From contig CAVPUA010000003.1 of NCBI GenBank assembly GCA_963708805.1, positions 1,674,001-1,738,000 on the forward strand: DNA of 64,000 nt, read 5' to 3'. The stretch comes from CAVPUA01 sp963708805. Its GTDB lineage: Bacteria; Actinomycetota; Actinomycetes; Mycobacteriales; Jatrophihabitantaceae. The translations under genes and the position numbers were made by a program. Below, piece by piece: positions 26,079 through 35,986 of the stretch. Numbering within the stretch: position 1 is the first letter of the stretch; every line of letters starts with the position of its first letter. The notes under the pieces are model-generated. The model saw nothing but the letters and a program-made list of their open reading frames with translations, was not told the origin of the DNA and did not search any database.

Positions 26079-27487
26079 ATGAGCCGAAACGCGCACCCGG
26101 CCGGCCCGCGGCACGCCGACGTGCTGCCCGAGGCGCACGCCGCCAACGCCCCCGACGCGGTCAACGCGATCGACCGCGCGATCTGGCCGATGACGGCCGA
26201 CCGCGTGGCCGGCGAACTGAACGTCGGCGGTTCGGGCGTGGCGGCGCTGGTGGCCGAGCACGGCACACCCCTGCAGTTGCTGGACGAAGCTGATCTTCGG
26301 ACTCGTGCCCGCGACTACTCCGGCGCGTTCGCCGGCGCCGACGTGTACTACGCCGGCAAAGCATTCCTGTGCACGACCGTCGCCCGCTGGATCGACGAAG
26401 AGGGCCTCGGCCTCGACGTCTGCACCGGCGGCGAGCTGGCCGTCGCGCTGGCCGCCGGCTTCCCGCCGGGCGGATCACGATGCACGGCAACAACAAGTCA
26501 CGCGACGAGCTGACGCGTGCGGTCGAGTCCGGCATCGGGCACGTCGTCCTCGACTCCGACGTCGAGATCAGCGCCCTGGCCGAGGATCGCAGCTGAGCGC
26601 GGCGTCGTGCAGAGGGTGCTCGTCCGGGTGACCGTCGGCGTCGAGGCCCACACGCACGAGTTCATCGCGACCGCCCACGAGGACCAGAAGTTCGGCTTCT
26701 CACTGCGCGATGGGGCAGCCGACGCCGCGATCGCCCAGGTCGTCGCGTCGCCGTCCCTCGATCTCGTCGGGCTGCACTCGCACATCGGCTCGCAGATCTT
26801 CGACACGGCCGGCTTCGAGATCGCCGCGCACCGGCTCGTCGAGCTGGCCGTCGCGGTTCGCGATCGGCACGGCATCGAGGTGGCCGAGTTGAATCTGGGC
26901 GGCGGGCTGGGCATCGCCTACGTCGCCGGCGACGATCCCGAGTCGCCCAAGCAGATCGGCGAGCGGCTGCACGTCGATCGTCGACCGCGAGTGCGCGGCC
27001 GCGGGACTTCGACGACCCCGGCTGTCGGTCGAACCCGGGCGGGCGATCGTCGGTCAGGCCGGCGTCACCGTCTATCGCGTCGGCACCGTCAAGCGGGTCA
27101 CCCTCGACGGTGGCCTCGTCCGAACCTACGTCTCGGTCGACGGCGGGATGAGCGACAACATCCGTACCGCGCTCTACGACGCCAGCTACACCTGCGTGGT
27201 GGCCAATCGGGAATCCGATGCGACACCCGGTGCTGGCCCGCGTCGTCGGAAAGCACTGTGAAAGCGGCGACATCGTCGTTCGTGACACCTGGCTGCCCGG
27301 CGACGTCACGGCCGGAGACCTGATCGCGGTCGCGGCCACCGGCGCCTACTGCCGCAGCATGGCGAGTAACTACAACCACGTTCCGCGGCCACCCGTCGTG
27401 GCCGTCGACGCCGGCGGCAGTCGAGTGCTGGTCCGCCGCGAGACCGAAGACGATCTGCTGAGACTGGACGCCGGAGTGACACGATGA
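26079..27487 (+). CDS. lysA: Diaminopimelate decarboxylase (four slips)
   Basis: PLP-dependent enzyme making L-lysine from meso-diaminopimelate, about 469 residues. The PLP lysine is in ADVYYAGKAFLC; EGLGLDVCTGGEL, THEFIATAHEDQKFGFSL, LVGLHSHIGSQI, ELNLGGGLGIAY, LSVEPGRAIVG and YVSVDGGMSDNIRTALY follow in the order of the alanine-racemase-like barrel and C-terminal domain. Slips are near 26475 (missing base), 26586, 26965 and 27230. The stop overlaps the hom start by 4 bp (ATGA), so lysA and hom are translationally coupled. Confidence 0.92.
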
Positions 27488-28771
27488 AGGAGCCCCTCAA
27501 GGTCGCGATGCTCGGCTGCGGTGTCGTCGGTTCGCAGGTCGTCCGGCTGCTGAACGAGCAGGCCGACGACCTGGCCGCGCGTATCGGAGTGCCGATCGAG
27601 CTCGCGGGCATCGCGGTCCGGCGTCCCAACCGCCATCCGGACGTCCCGTCCGAGCTGCTGACCACCGATGCCGCCGAGCTGGTCGAGCGCAAGGACGTCG
27701 ACCTGGTCGTCGAGGTGATCGGGGGCATCGAGCCGGCGCGGTCGTTGTTGCTGTCGGCGCTGCGCAGCGGCAAGAGCGTGGTGAGCGCCAACAAGGCACT
27801 GCTGGCCGAGGACGGCGCGACTCTCTACGCCGCGGCGGCCGAGGCCGGGGTCGATCTCTACTACGAGGCCGCGGTGGCCGGCGCGATCCCGCTGCTGCGT
27901 CCGCTGCGCGAGTCGCTGGCCGGCGACCGCATCACCCGGGTCATGGGCATCGTCAACGGCACGACCAACTTCATCCTCTCGCGCATGGACGCCACGGGTG
28001 CCGGCTTCGACGAGGCGCTCGCCGAGGCGACGGCGCTGGGCTACGCCGAGGCCGATCCGAGCGCCGACGTCGACGGCTTCGACGCCGCGGCCAAGGCGGC
28101 GATCCTGGCCAGCCTGGCGTTCCACACCCGGGTCACCGCCGCGGACGTCTACCGCGAGGGAATCAGCGAGGTCAGCGCCGCCGACATGGCGAGCGCCCGC
28201 GCGATGAACTGCACGGTCAAGCTGCTGGCCATCTGTGAGCGCGGCGACGACAGCGTCTCGGTGCGCGTGCACCCGGCGATGATTCCGCGCACCCACCCGT
28301 TGGCCGGTGTCGGCGACGCCTTCAACGCGGTCTTCGTCGAGGCCGAGGCGGCGGGCTCGCTGATGTTCTACGGACGCGGCGCCGGGGGAGCGCCGACCGC
28401 GAGCGCCGTGCTCGGTGACCTGGTCGCGATCGCGCGCAACCGCGTCAACGGCAGCCGCGGCGCGCGCGAGAACGCCTACGCCGACCTGCGCGTCCGTCCG
28501 ATGGGCGAGACCGACGACCCGCTATCACGTGGCCCTCGACGTCGCCGACAAGCCGGGCGTGCTCGCGACCGTGGCCGGGGCGTTCGCCGAGCAGGGTGTC
28601 AGCATCCAGACGGTTCGGCAGGAGGGCCGCGGTGACGCGGCGACGCTGGTGCTGGTCACGCACACGGCCAGCGATGCCGCCCTGGCCAAGACAGTCGAGC
28701 AGATCAGCAGCATGGGCTTCATCCGCCGGGCCGGCAGCGTCATGCGCGTCGAGGGGATGTCGAGCGAATGA
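27484..28771 (+). CDS. hom: Homoserine dehydrogenase (one slip)
   Basis: NAD(P)H-dependent reduction of aspartate semialdehyde to homoserine, about 429 residues. VAMLGCGVVGSQVVRLL is the Rossmann turn, VSANKALLAEDGATLYAAA and YYEAAVAGAIPLLRPL carry the catalytic Lys region, and GIVNGTTNFILSRM is the family signature. The C-terminal ACT domain (YHVALDVADKPGVLATVAGA; RRAGSVMRVEGM) should bind threonine for feedback control. One extra base near 28524 separates the catalytic and ACT parts. It overlaps lysA and thrC by 4 bp each. Confidence 0.93.
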
Positions 28772-29837
28772 CCTACGTTCCGTGGCCCGGGCTCATCGAG
28801 GCGTTCCGCGACCGACTGCCGGTCAGCGACGCGACGCCGGTCATCACGCTGTTCGAAGGCGGCACGCCGCTCGTTCCCGGCCCGCGAGCTGTCGAGCTCG
28901 AACCGACTGCACCGTGTACCTCAAGGTCGAAGGGCGCCAACCCGACCGGCTCGTTCAAGGACCGCGGGATGACGATGGCGATCTCGAAGGCGGCCGAGGA
29001 CGGCGCCAAGGCGGTCATCTGCGCCTCGACCGGAAACACCAGCGCCAGTGCGGCGGCCTACGCGGTGCGGGCCGGCATGACCTGTGCGGTGCTGGTGCCG
29101 CAGGGCAAGATCGCGCTCGGCAAGATGGCCCAGGCGCTCGTCCACGGAGCCAAGCTGCTGCAGGTCGACGGCAACTTCGACGACTGCCTCGAACTCGCCC
29201 AGAAGCTCGCCGTCGACTACCCGGTCGCGCTGGTCAACTCGGTCAACCAGTACCGCATCGAAGGGCAGAAGACGGCGGCCGTTCGAGATCTGCGACAGCC
29301 TCGGCCGTGCTCCTGACGTCCACTGCATTCCGGTCGGGAACGCCGGCAACATCACCGCCTACTGGAAGGGATACCGCGAGTACGCCGCCGACGGCATCGT
29401 CGAGCTCGACGCCCGAAGATGTTCGGCTTCCAGGCCTCCGGCGCGGCGCCCGATCGTCAACGGTGCGCCGGTGCTGCACCCGATGACGATCGCGACGGCG
29501 ATCCGCATCGGCAACCCGGCGTCCTGGACGCAGGCCGAAGCGGCCCGCGACGACTCCGGCGGCCTCATCGACGCGGTCACCGATCGCCAGATCCTCGAGG
29601 CCTACCGTCTGCTCGCCCGCAGCGAGGCGGTCTTCGTCGAGCCCGCCTCGGCCGCGAGCGTCGCCGGCCTGTTGATGACCGCCAAGGACGGGCGATTGCC
29701 CGCCGGTTCGACCGTCGTCTGCACGGTCACCGGCAACGGTCTGAAGGACCCCGAGTGGGCGATCTCCGGAGCGCCGAAGCCGATCACCGTGCCGGTCGAC
29801 GCTCATGCGGCGGCGTCCAAACTCGGGCCTGGCATGA
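28768..29837 (+). CDS. thrC: Threonine synthase (about seven slips)
   Basis: PLP enzyme converting O-phosphohomoserine to threonine, about 355 residues. The PLP lysine is in ANPTGSFKDRGMTMA; CASTGNTSASAAAYAVRAG, NSVNQYRIEGQKTAAFEI, IPVGNAGNITAYWKGY and SAASVAGLLMTAKDGRLP follow the family pattern. Slips are near 28885, 28895, 28935, 29284, 29420 (missing base), 29450 and 29826. As printed, the frame runs straight into thrB, suggesting a fusion, but one extra base near 29826 explains it: corrected, the C-terminus is AAASKLGLA followed by TGA at 29835-29837 overlapping the thrB ATG. Confidence 0.88.
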
Positions 29838-30750
29838 CGTTTCGCTCGAATCCCGTCCACGTCCGAGTCCCGGCCACGAGCGCCAACCTCGGCCCGGGAT
29901 TCGACGCGCTGGGCCTGGCCCTGGGCCTGTACGACGACGTCAGCGCGTCGGTGACCGACGGTGGACTCTCGATCGACGTCGACGGTGAGGGCGCTGGCCT
30001 CGTGGCGCAGGACGAGACCCATCTGGTCGTGCAGGCGATGCGCGCCGGCTTCGACGGCACTGGGTGGGCAGCCGCCGGGGCTGAGGCTGAGCGCCCACAA
30101 CCGGATCCCGCACGGCCGCGGCCTGGGTTCTTCCGCGGCGGCGATCGTGGCCGGCGTGTTGCTGGCCCGAGGACTGACCGTCAGGACGCCGATCTGTCCG
30201 ACGAGCGACGCGCTGTCGCTCGCCGCGCAGATCGAGGGCCACCCCGACAATGTCGCGGCCTGTCTGCTCGGCGGCCTGACCGTGGCCTGGAGCGGATCGG
30301 GCGGGGCCGTACCGCGCGCTGCGCCTAGACCCGGAGGGCGTGATTCCGGTGGTGTTCATCCCGAGCGTGCAGTCCTCGACCAAGCAGGCCCGACAGGCGC
30401 TGCCGAGCGTCGTTCCGCATCCGGACGCGGCGTTCAATGCGGCCCGCTCGGCCCTGCTCGTGGCCGCATTGACCACTGGCCGTGGCGACGCCTTGTGGGA
30501 TGCGACACAGGACGGCTGCACCAGGGTTATCGCGCGCCGGGGATGCCGGATTCGACGGCCGCTGCTCGATGTCCTGCGCGAGCAGCCGGCATGGCGGCCG
30601 TGATCTCGGGCGCCGGGCCGACGGTGCTGGCCCTCGCGCGTCACCTGGGAAGAAGTCGAATCGGCGCGGTCGTTCGTGCCGGCCGGCTGGCGGATCGAGA
30701 CGCCTGGGATCGATCTGACCGGGGCGGAGTTGACCGCGATCACCGGCTGA
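29834..30750 (+). CDS. thrB: Homoserine kinase (several slips)
   Basis: GHMP-family kinase phosphorylating homoserine, about 305 residues. The N-terminal VRVPATSANLGPGFDALGLA and the ATP-binding IPHGRGLGSSAAAIVAGVLL are diagnostic, followed by AAQIEGHPDNVAACLLGGLT and a C-terminal ISGAGPTVLAL. At least seven slips lie between 30060 and 30640, some of them missing bases; the end is restored as EVESARSFVPAGWRIETPGI with TGA at 30748-30750. Position after thrC and before rho matches M. tuberculosis. Confidence 0.88.
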
Positions 30751-30809
30751 TGTGACCGGCTGCGACCGGCCCGATCGACCACGCCGGGAACACGCCGGAA
30801 CCCCCCGTG

Positions 30810-30838
30810 TTGTATCCCGTGAATTCAGCGTCTAGGCT
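30810..30838 (+). promoter_or_regulatory. Predicted rho promoter
   Basis: TTGTAT (30810-30815) and TAGGCT (30833-30838) are separated by exactly 17 bp and form a good housekeeping-type promoter. Transcription would start near 30845, leaving about 350 nt of leader before rho. Confidence 0.5.
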
Positions 30839-31198
30839 CAGTTTCGTCAGACAGCGACGCCAGCGAGCACGCCGGCGGTCACGAGCGGCTCAGTCCCGGT
30901 CGACACCCACGGAAAATCTTGGGCGCCCACCGTTCCGACTTGGTCGGCTCGGTCTGCAGGTGAGAATTTCACTCGCGTCGCTACCTCCCGCCGCATGACC
31001 TGTGTTCGGCCGAGGAACCGCCTGACGCCTCTTATCGCAGACGGACAGCCCGTGACAGCGACTCGAACGAGTGCTGCGGACGGACACCGGCGAGACCTGG
31101 CCCGGACCACAGCCGGGGCAGCGCAACATCCGCACACGGCGCAGGTCGCGTGGATCTTCCACCGACGTGCGCACCATCGGAAAGGTTCCGAAATCACC
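30839..31198 (+). other. Long rho 5' leader region
   Basis: About 360 bp without a convincing gene between the predicted promoter and the rho GTG. A frame in phase with rho is open from 30995, but its composition (Arg/Thr/His-rich, no motif) does not look like part of Rho. Long leaders before rho are known to mediate autogenous attenuation in other bacteria; that role here is inference. GGAAAGG at 31179-31185 is the likely ribosome binding site. Confidence 0.45.
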
Positions 31199-33184
31199 GT
31201 GACAGACATTCAGGAGCACACCCCGACCGCGGCCGACTCGGCCAGCGGCGGGAGCTCCACCTCCAGCGACACCGCCAGCGCCAAGCGCACCCCCGCCAAG
31301 CGGGGAGGATCGCTGAACTCGATGCTGCTGCCCGAGTTGCAGCAACTGGCGGGCAGCCTCGGCATCGCCTCGGGCAAGCTCCGCAAGAGCGACCTCGTCG
31401 CCGCGATCCAGGGCGCCCAGACCGGGCCGCGCCGAGCCAAACCGGCCAGAAGTCAGCCGGTCGACCGCCCGTGCGGCCCGCCCAGCGCGCGACAGCGGGC
31501 CCGTCGAGGCGCACGGTCGACGCCGCGCCGGCGAGTTCCACCGAACGTCGACGCCGAACGCGCCGCCGCTCCGGTCCAGGAGCAGCTTCCGGCGACCAAC
31601 GGGGCGGCCGCAGCGAACGGCGCCGGGGCCGCCACGGCGAACGGCTCGGCGCCGCGCACTGATGAGCGCCGCGATCGCCAGGGCAACCGCAATCGGCCAG
31701 GGCAATCAGGCAACAGAGCGGCAATCAGAACAATCAGAACGGCAACCGAAACAACCGCAACGGCTCCAACCAGAGTTCCAATCAGGGCGGCCAGGGCGGC
31801 CAGGCCGGTTCGGGTCAGAACGAGCGCAACAACCAGAACAACAGCGGCCAGAACAACGGCCAGCACAGCAACACCGGGCAGAACATCAACCAGACCAACA
31901 ACCAGAACAACAGCCAGGGCGACGACGACGAGTTCGACAGCAACGGACGCCGCCGGGGCCGTCGCTACCGCGACCGCCGCGGGCGCAACCGCGAGCGCAC
32001 GCCCGGCGTCGGTGGCGGCAACGACGTCGAGCCCACGGTCTCCGAGGACGACGTCCTCGTCCCGGTCGCCGGCATCCTCGACGCGATCGAGGACAAGAAC
32101 GCGTGGTTCGTGCGCACCGAGGGCTACTACGCCAGCACCGAGGACGTGTACGTCGCCAACTCCTACGTCCGCCGGTTCGGCCTGCGCCGCGGCGACACCG
32201 TCACCGGCGCGATCAAGCAGGTCACCGGCGAGCGCCGCGAGAAGTACAACCCGCTCGTGCGCCTCGACACCGTCAACGGACGCGATCCCGAGCAGTCCCG
32301 CAACCGCGTCGAGTTCACCAAGCTGACGCCGCTCTACCCGCAGGAGCGACTGCGCCTCGAGACCGAGCCGCACATCCTGACGACGCGCGTCATCGACCTG
32401 GTCATGCCGATCGGCAAGGGCCAGCGCGCGCTGATCGTCTCGCCGCCCAAGGCCGGCAAGACGATGGTGCTGCAGGCGATCGCCAACGCGATCGCGACCA
32501 ACAACCCCGAGGCCCACCTCATGGTCGTGCTCATCGACGAGCGGCCCGAAGAGGTCACCGACATGCAGCGCTCGGTCAAGGGCGAGGTCATCGCCTCGAC
32601 GTTCGACCGGCGTCCGCAGGACCACATCACCGTCGCCGAGCTGTCCATCGAGCGGGCCAAGCGACTGGTCGAGATGGGCCACGACGTCGTCGTGCTGCTC
32701 GACTCGATCACCCGACTCGGCCGCGCCTACAACCTCGGCGCTCCGGCCAGCGGGCGCATCCTGTCCGGTGGTGTCGACTCGACGGCGCTGTACCCGCCCA
32801 AGCGGTTCCTGGGCGCGGCGCGCAACATCGAGAACGGCGGATCGCTGACGATCCTGGCCACCGCGCTCGTCGAGACCGGCTCGGCCGGCGACACGGTGAT
32901 CTTCGAGGAGTTCAAGGGCACCGGCAACGCCGAGCTCAAGCTCGACCGCAAGATCGCCGACAAGCGCGTGTTCCCGGCCGTCGACGTCGACCAGTCCTCG
33001 ACCCGTAAGGAAGAGCTGCTGCTCTCGCCCGACGAGCTGGCCGTCACGATCAAGCTGCGGCGGGTGCTGCACTCGCTCGAGCAGCAGCAGGCCATCGATC
33101 TGCTGCTGGATCGGCTGAAGAAGACGCGCACCAACATCGAGTTCCTCATGCAGATCGCCAAGACGACGCCCGGAGCGCGACTGA
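31199..33184 (+). CDS. rho: Transcription termination factor Rho with Asn/Gln-rich insert (several slips)
   Basis: Hexameric RNA helicase ending transcription, about 660 residues. The N-terminal Rho-N helix is SMLLPELQQLAGSLGIASGK (about 41-60). It is followed by a long low-complexity insert (Arg/Pro/Ala-rich, then 32 Asn or Gln in 60 residues at 31741-31920, then Asp/Glu/Arg-rich). Next come the RNA-binding domain (VAGILDAIEDKNAWFVRTEG) and the ATPase core with Walker A VSPPKAGKTMVLQ, Walker B MVVLIDERPEEVTDMQRSV and the R-loop LLDSITRLGRAYN. Slips: near 31428 (missing base), 31550, several at 31690-31735, and 33175. Correcting the last gives the standard ending KTTPGAD with TGA at 33182-33184 instead of a 27-residue tail. 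Confidence 0.92.
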
Positions 33185-33190
33185 TCGCAG

Positions 33191-33218
33191 CCGGTTGCCC
33201 GAGACATCGGGCAACCGG
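33191..33218 (+). terminator. Hairpin directly after rho
   Basis: CCGGTTGCCCGA and TCGGGCAACCGG form a perfect 12 bp stem with a GACA loop, 6 bp after the corrected rho stop. There is no U-tract, as is common for actinobacterial terminators. Confidence 0.75.
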
Positions 33219-33244
33219 GCTGGCCCGGTGTGAACGCGAAGTGC

Positions 33245-33285
33245 GGCCGTCCTTACCGTTATGACACGGTTTGGGCGGCCCTTTT
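33245..33285 (+). terminator. Second hairpin plus T-run after rho
   Basis: GGCCGTCC pairs with GGGCGGCC (one G-T pair in RNA), with a nested ACCG/CGGT stem, and is followed by CTTTT. Together with the hairpin at 33191 it should insulate the ABC operon from rho. Confidence 0.55.
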
Positions 33286-33390
33286 GGCATGCTCCGATAC
33301 AGCCACCCCACACGGATGCAACCGCTGTGTAACAGGTAGGTATCGGGATCTCGCAGGGCTTTGTTTGCCGTGTGAGCTATGTCATTCTCT

Positions 33391-33400
33391 GAAAGCGCTA
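33391..33400. promoter_or_regulatory. Candidate LacI-family half-operator upstream of the sugar ABC operon
   Basis: TGAAAGCGCTACC around 33390-33402 contains the AGCGCT core typical of LacI-family operators, 50 bp before the binding-protein start. Inference from motif only; no LacI-type gene is in the window. Confidence 0.35.
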
Positions 33401-33452
33401 CCGGGGAAGCTCGTATGGAGCGCACTACTCAAGTCGTCAGGAAGGGAACCGA

Positions 33453-34812
33453 ATGCACTGGAACAAGGTCACCGCCGTGATTGCGGCAGGTACCGCGATT
33501 GTGGCTGTAGCCGCATGTAGTAGCAGCAAGGGCGGTGGCAGCAGCAGCTCGTCGAGCGCGGCCGCGCTTACTGGTGACTGCGCGCCCTACTCGCCCTACG
33601 CCGGCCACAGCGGCAAGACAGTGAACATCTTCGGCTCGATCCTCAGCCCGGAATCCGACTCGCTCGACAAGTCGTGGGCCAAGTTCGAGTCCTGCACGGG
33701 CATCAAGATCGTCTACACCGGCTCGAACACCTTCGAGTCCGACCTGCCGGTCAAGGTCAACGGCGGCAACGCGCCGAGCCTGGCCCTGATCCCGCAGCCG
33801 GGCCTGCTGTCGATCAGATGGTGCAGACCGGTGCGGTCAAGAAGCCGCCGGCGGCCGTCGTGACCAACGAGGCCAACTGGCCCGCGGTCTGGAAGACCTA
33901 CGGCTCGGTACAACGGCACCTTCTACGCCGCCCCGATGAGCGCGAACATGAAGTCGCTCGTCTGGTACTCGCCGAAGTACTTCCAGCAGTACGGCTACAC
34001 CGTGCCGACGACCTGGGCCGACCTCATGACGCTCTCGGCCAAGATCGCGGCCGACGGCAAGGAGAAGCCGTGGTGCGGTGGCATCAGCTCCGGTACCGCC
34101 AGCGGCTGGCCGGCGACCGACTGGCTCGAAGAGGCAGTGCTGGGCCAGTACGGCGGCCAGGTCTATGACGACTGGATCAGCCACAAGGTCAAGTTCTCGT
34201 CGACCCAGATCGAGAGCGCGATGAAGACCGTCGCCAGCTACATGCAGAACCCGGCATGGGTCAACGGTGGGTTCGGCAACGTCCAGACGATCGCCACGAC
34301 GACGTTCCAGAACGCCGGCCTGCCGATCCTCAAGGGCCAGTGCGCGATGCTGCAGCAGGCTTCGTTCTACGAGGCGCAGTGGCCGGCTGGCACGACGGTG
34401 TCGTCGACGGGTGACGCGTTCGCGTTCTACCTGCCGGCGGTCGACCCGCTCGATCAAGACCCCGGTCGAGGGTGGTGGCGAGTTCGTCACGGCGTTCGCC
34501 GACGACCCGGCCACGCAGGCGGTGCAGAACTACCTGTCCACCGCCGACTGGGCGACCTCGCGCATCAAGGTCGCGCCGGGCTGGGTCTCGGCCAACTCCA
34601 AGGTCGACCAGAGCGTCTACACCGACCCGATCGACGCCCTCTCGGCGAAGTACCTGGCCGACAAGGACGCGACCTTCCGGTTCGACGCCTCGGACGCCAT
34701 GCCGGCGGCTGTTGGCTCCGGCGAGGAGTGGAAGGCCATGGTCGACTGGTTCGGCAGTGGCAAGTCGATCGATGACGTGGCCAAGGAGATCGACGCGGCT
34801 TGGCCCCAGTAA
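33453..34812 (+). CDS. ABC sugar transporter substrate-binding lipoprotein (three slips)
   Basis: Extracellular solute-binding protein, family 1 (maltose-binding-like), about 452 residues. AGGAAGGG precedes the ATG. The signal peptide ends in the lipobox AVAACSSS (Cys at about residue 22), followed by a Gly/Ser linker. The mature domains show SPESDSLDKSWAKFESCTGI, MKSLVWYSPKYFQQYGYTVP, TTWADLMTLSAKIAADGKEK, AMLQQASFYEAQWPAG and DATFRFDASDAMPAAVGSGE. Slips lie near 33810 (missing base), 33911 and 34455. The fold suggests an oligosaccharide or glucoside ligand. It heads a three-gene operon lacking an ATPase, so a shared MsiK-type ATPase encoded elsewhere is likely. Confidence 0.88.
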
Positions 34813-34848
34813 GTAAGTAACAAGGCAGATTGCTCCAACCAGGTGACC

Positions 34849-34883
34849 GTTGCGGCCCGTGGGCTCAGCCCACGGGCCGCAAC
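34849..34883 (+). promoter_or_regulatory. Intercistronic 16 bp hairpin between binding protein and permease genes
   Basis: GTTGCGGCCCGTGGGC and GCCCACGGGCCGCAAC are perfectly complementary over 16 bp with a TCA loop. It has no U-tract. Located between a binding-protein gene and its permease genes, it most likely attenuates or stabilises the transcript so that binding protein exceeds permease. Confidence 0.7.
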
Positions 34884-34954
34884 GAGCGCCCGAGCACGAC
34901 CAGTTGACTCATCGTTCGAGACCGTCGCGTCGATCGAGAAATGAGGGCTCTCTC

Positions 34955-35986
34955 GTGAGCGCTACCAATCACCTGATTCTGGCGAGCACCGCTGTCGGAA
35001 TCAGGCTCAAAGCTGCTGGGTGTCATCGAGGCGGTCGGCGGATTCCTGCTCGTCCTCGCCATCGTCTTCTACGTGGCCGGCCGGGCCACCGGTCGGCTGC
35101 AACGCCCGCTGACAATCGTGATCTGCGTCGGCCCGGCCGTGATCCTGGCCCTCATCGGCCTCGTCATCCCGGCCATCTCGACGATCAACACCAGCCTGAA
35201 GAACCAGCAGTTCCTTGGTGAGCAAGACACCAAGTACATCGGGCTGAAGAACTACAAGTACGACTTCACCGACACCGAGACGCTGCATACGCTGTTCCGC
35301 ACGCTGATGTGGATCATCATCGTGCCGATCGCGTCGGTGGTCGTCGGGCTGCTGATCGCACTGCTCGTCGACAAGATGCGCGGCGCGTCCATCGCCAAGA
35401 TCCTGATCTTCCTGCCGACCGCCATCTCCTTCGTCGGCGCTGCGGTCATCTGGAGCTTCATCTACAACTCCAAGGACCCGAAGCTGCCCCAGACCGGCCT
35501 GCTGAGCGAGATCGTGATCAAATTCGGGCTGGCACAATCCGCCGAACTGGATCCTTGACTCGAACGGCTATCTCAACACCTTCCTGCTGATGGTCATCCT
35601 GGTCTGGATCGAGGCCGGCTTCGCGATGGTCGTGCTCGGCGCCGCCCTCAAAGCGATTCCCGACGAGATCCTCGAGGCCGCTCGCATGGATGGCGCCACC
35701 GGTGCGACGCTTGTTCCGTACCGTCCAGATCCCGATGATCCGCAACACGCTGGTCGTGGTCTTCACGACGATCATGATCGCCACCTTGAAGGTGTTCGAC
35801 ATCGTCTTCACCGTGACGAACGGCAACTACAACACCGACATCCTGGCCCGCAAGATGTACGCCGACCTGTTCGTCACCAACCAGGTCAGCCGCGGTAGCT
35901 CGCTCGCCGTAATCCTGTTCCTCTGCGTCATGCCCTTGGTGATCTACAACGTCATTCAGCTGCGGAAGGAGCGTGCGACGCGATGA
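34955..35986 (+). CDS. ABC sugar transporter permease 1 (three slips)
   Basis: MalF-like inner-membrane permease, about 343 residues. The GTG at 34955 has GAGGG 8 bp upstream. Six or more helices are visible: GGFLLVLAIVFYVAG, LTIVICVGPAVILALIGLVI, TLMWIIIVPIASVVVGLLIA, ILIFLPTAISFVGAAVIW, FLLMVILVWIEAGFAMVVLG and AVILFLCVMPLVIYN. The EAA loop is EILEAARMDGATGATLFRTV, which contacts the ATPase. Slips lie near 35015, 35547 and 35715. The stop overlaps permease 2 by 4 bp. Confidence 0.87.

Noticed and set aside
26079..27487. A programmed internal stop in lysA near 26594
   Set aside because: The TGA there arises only from the slip near 26586; the neighbouring frame reads straight through with conserved lysA sequence.
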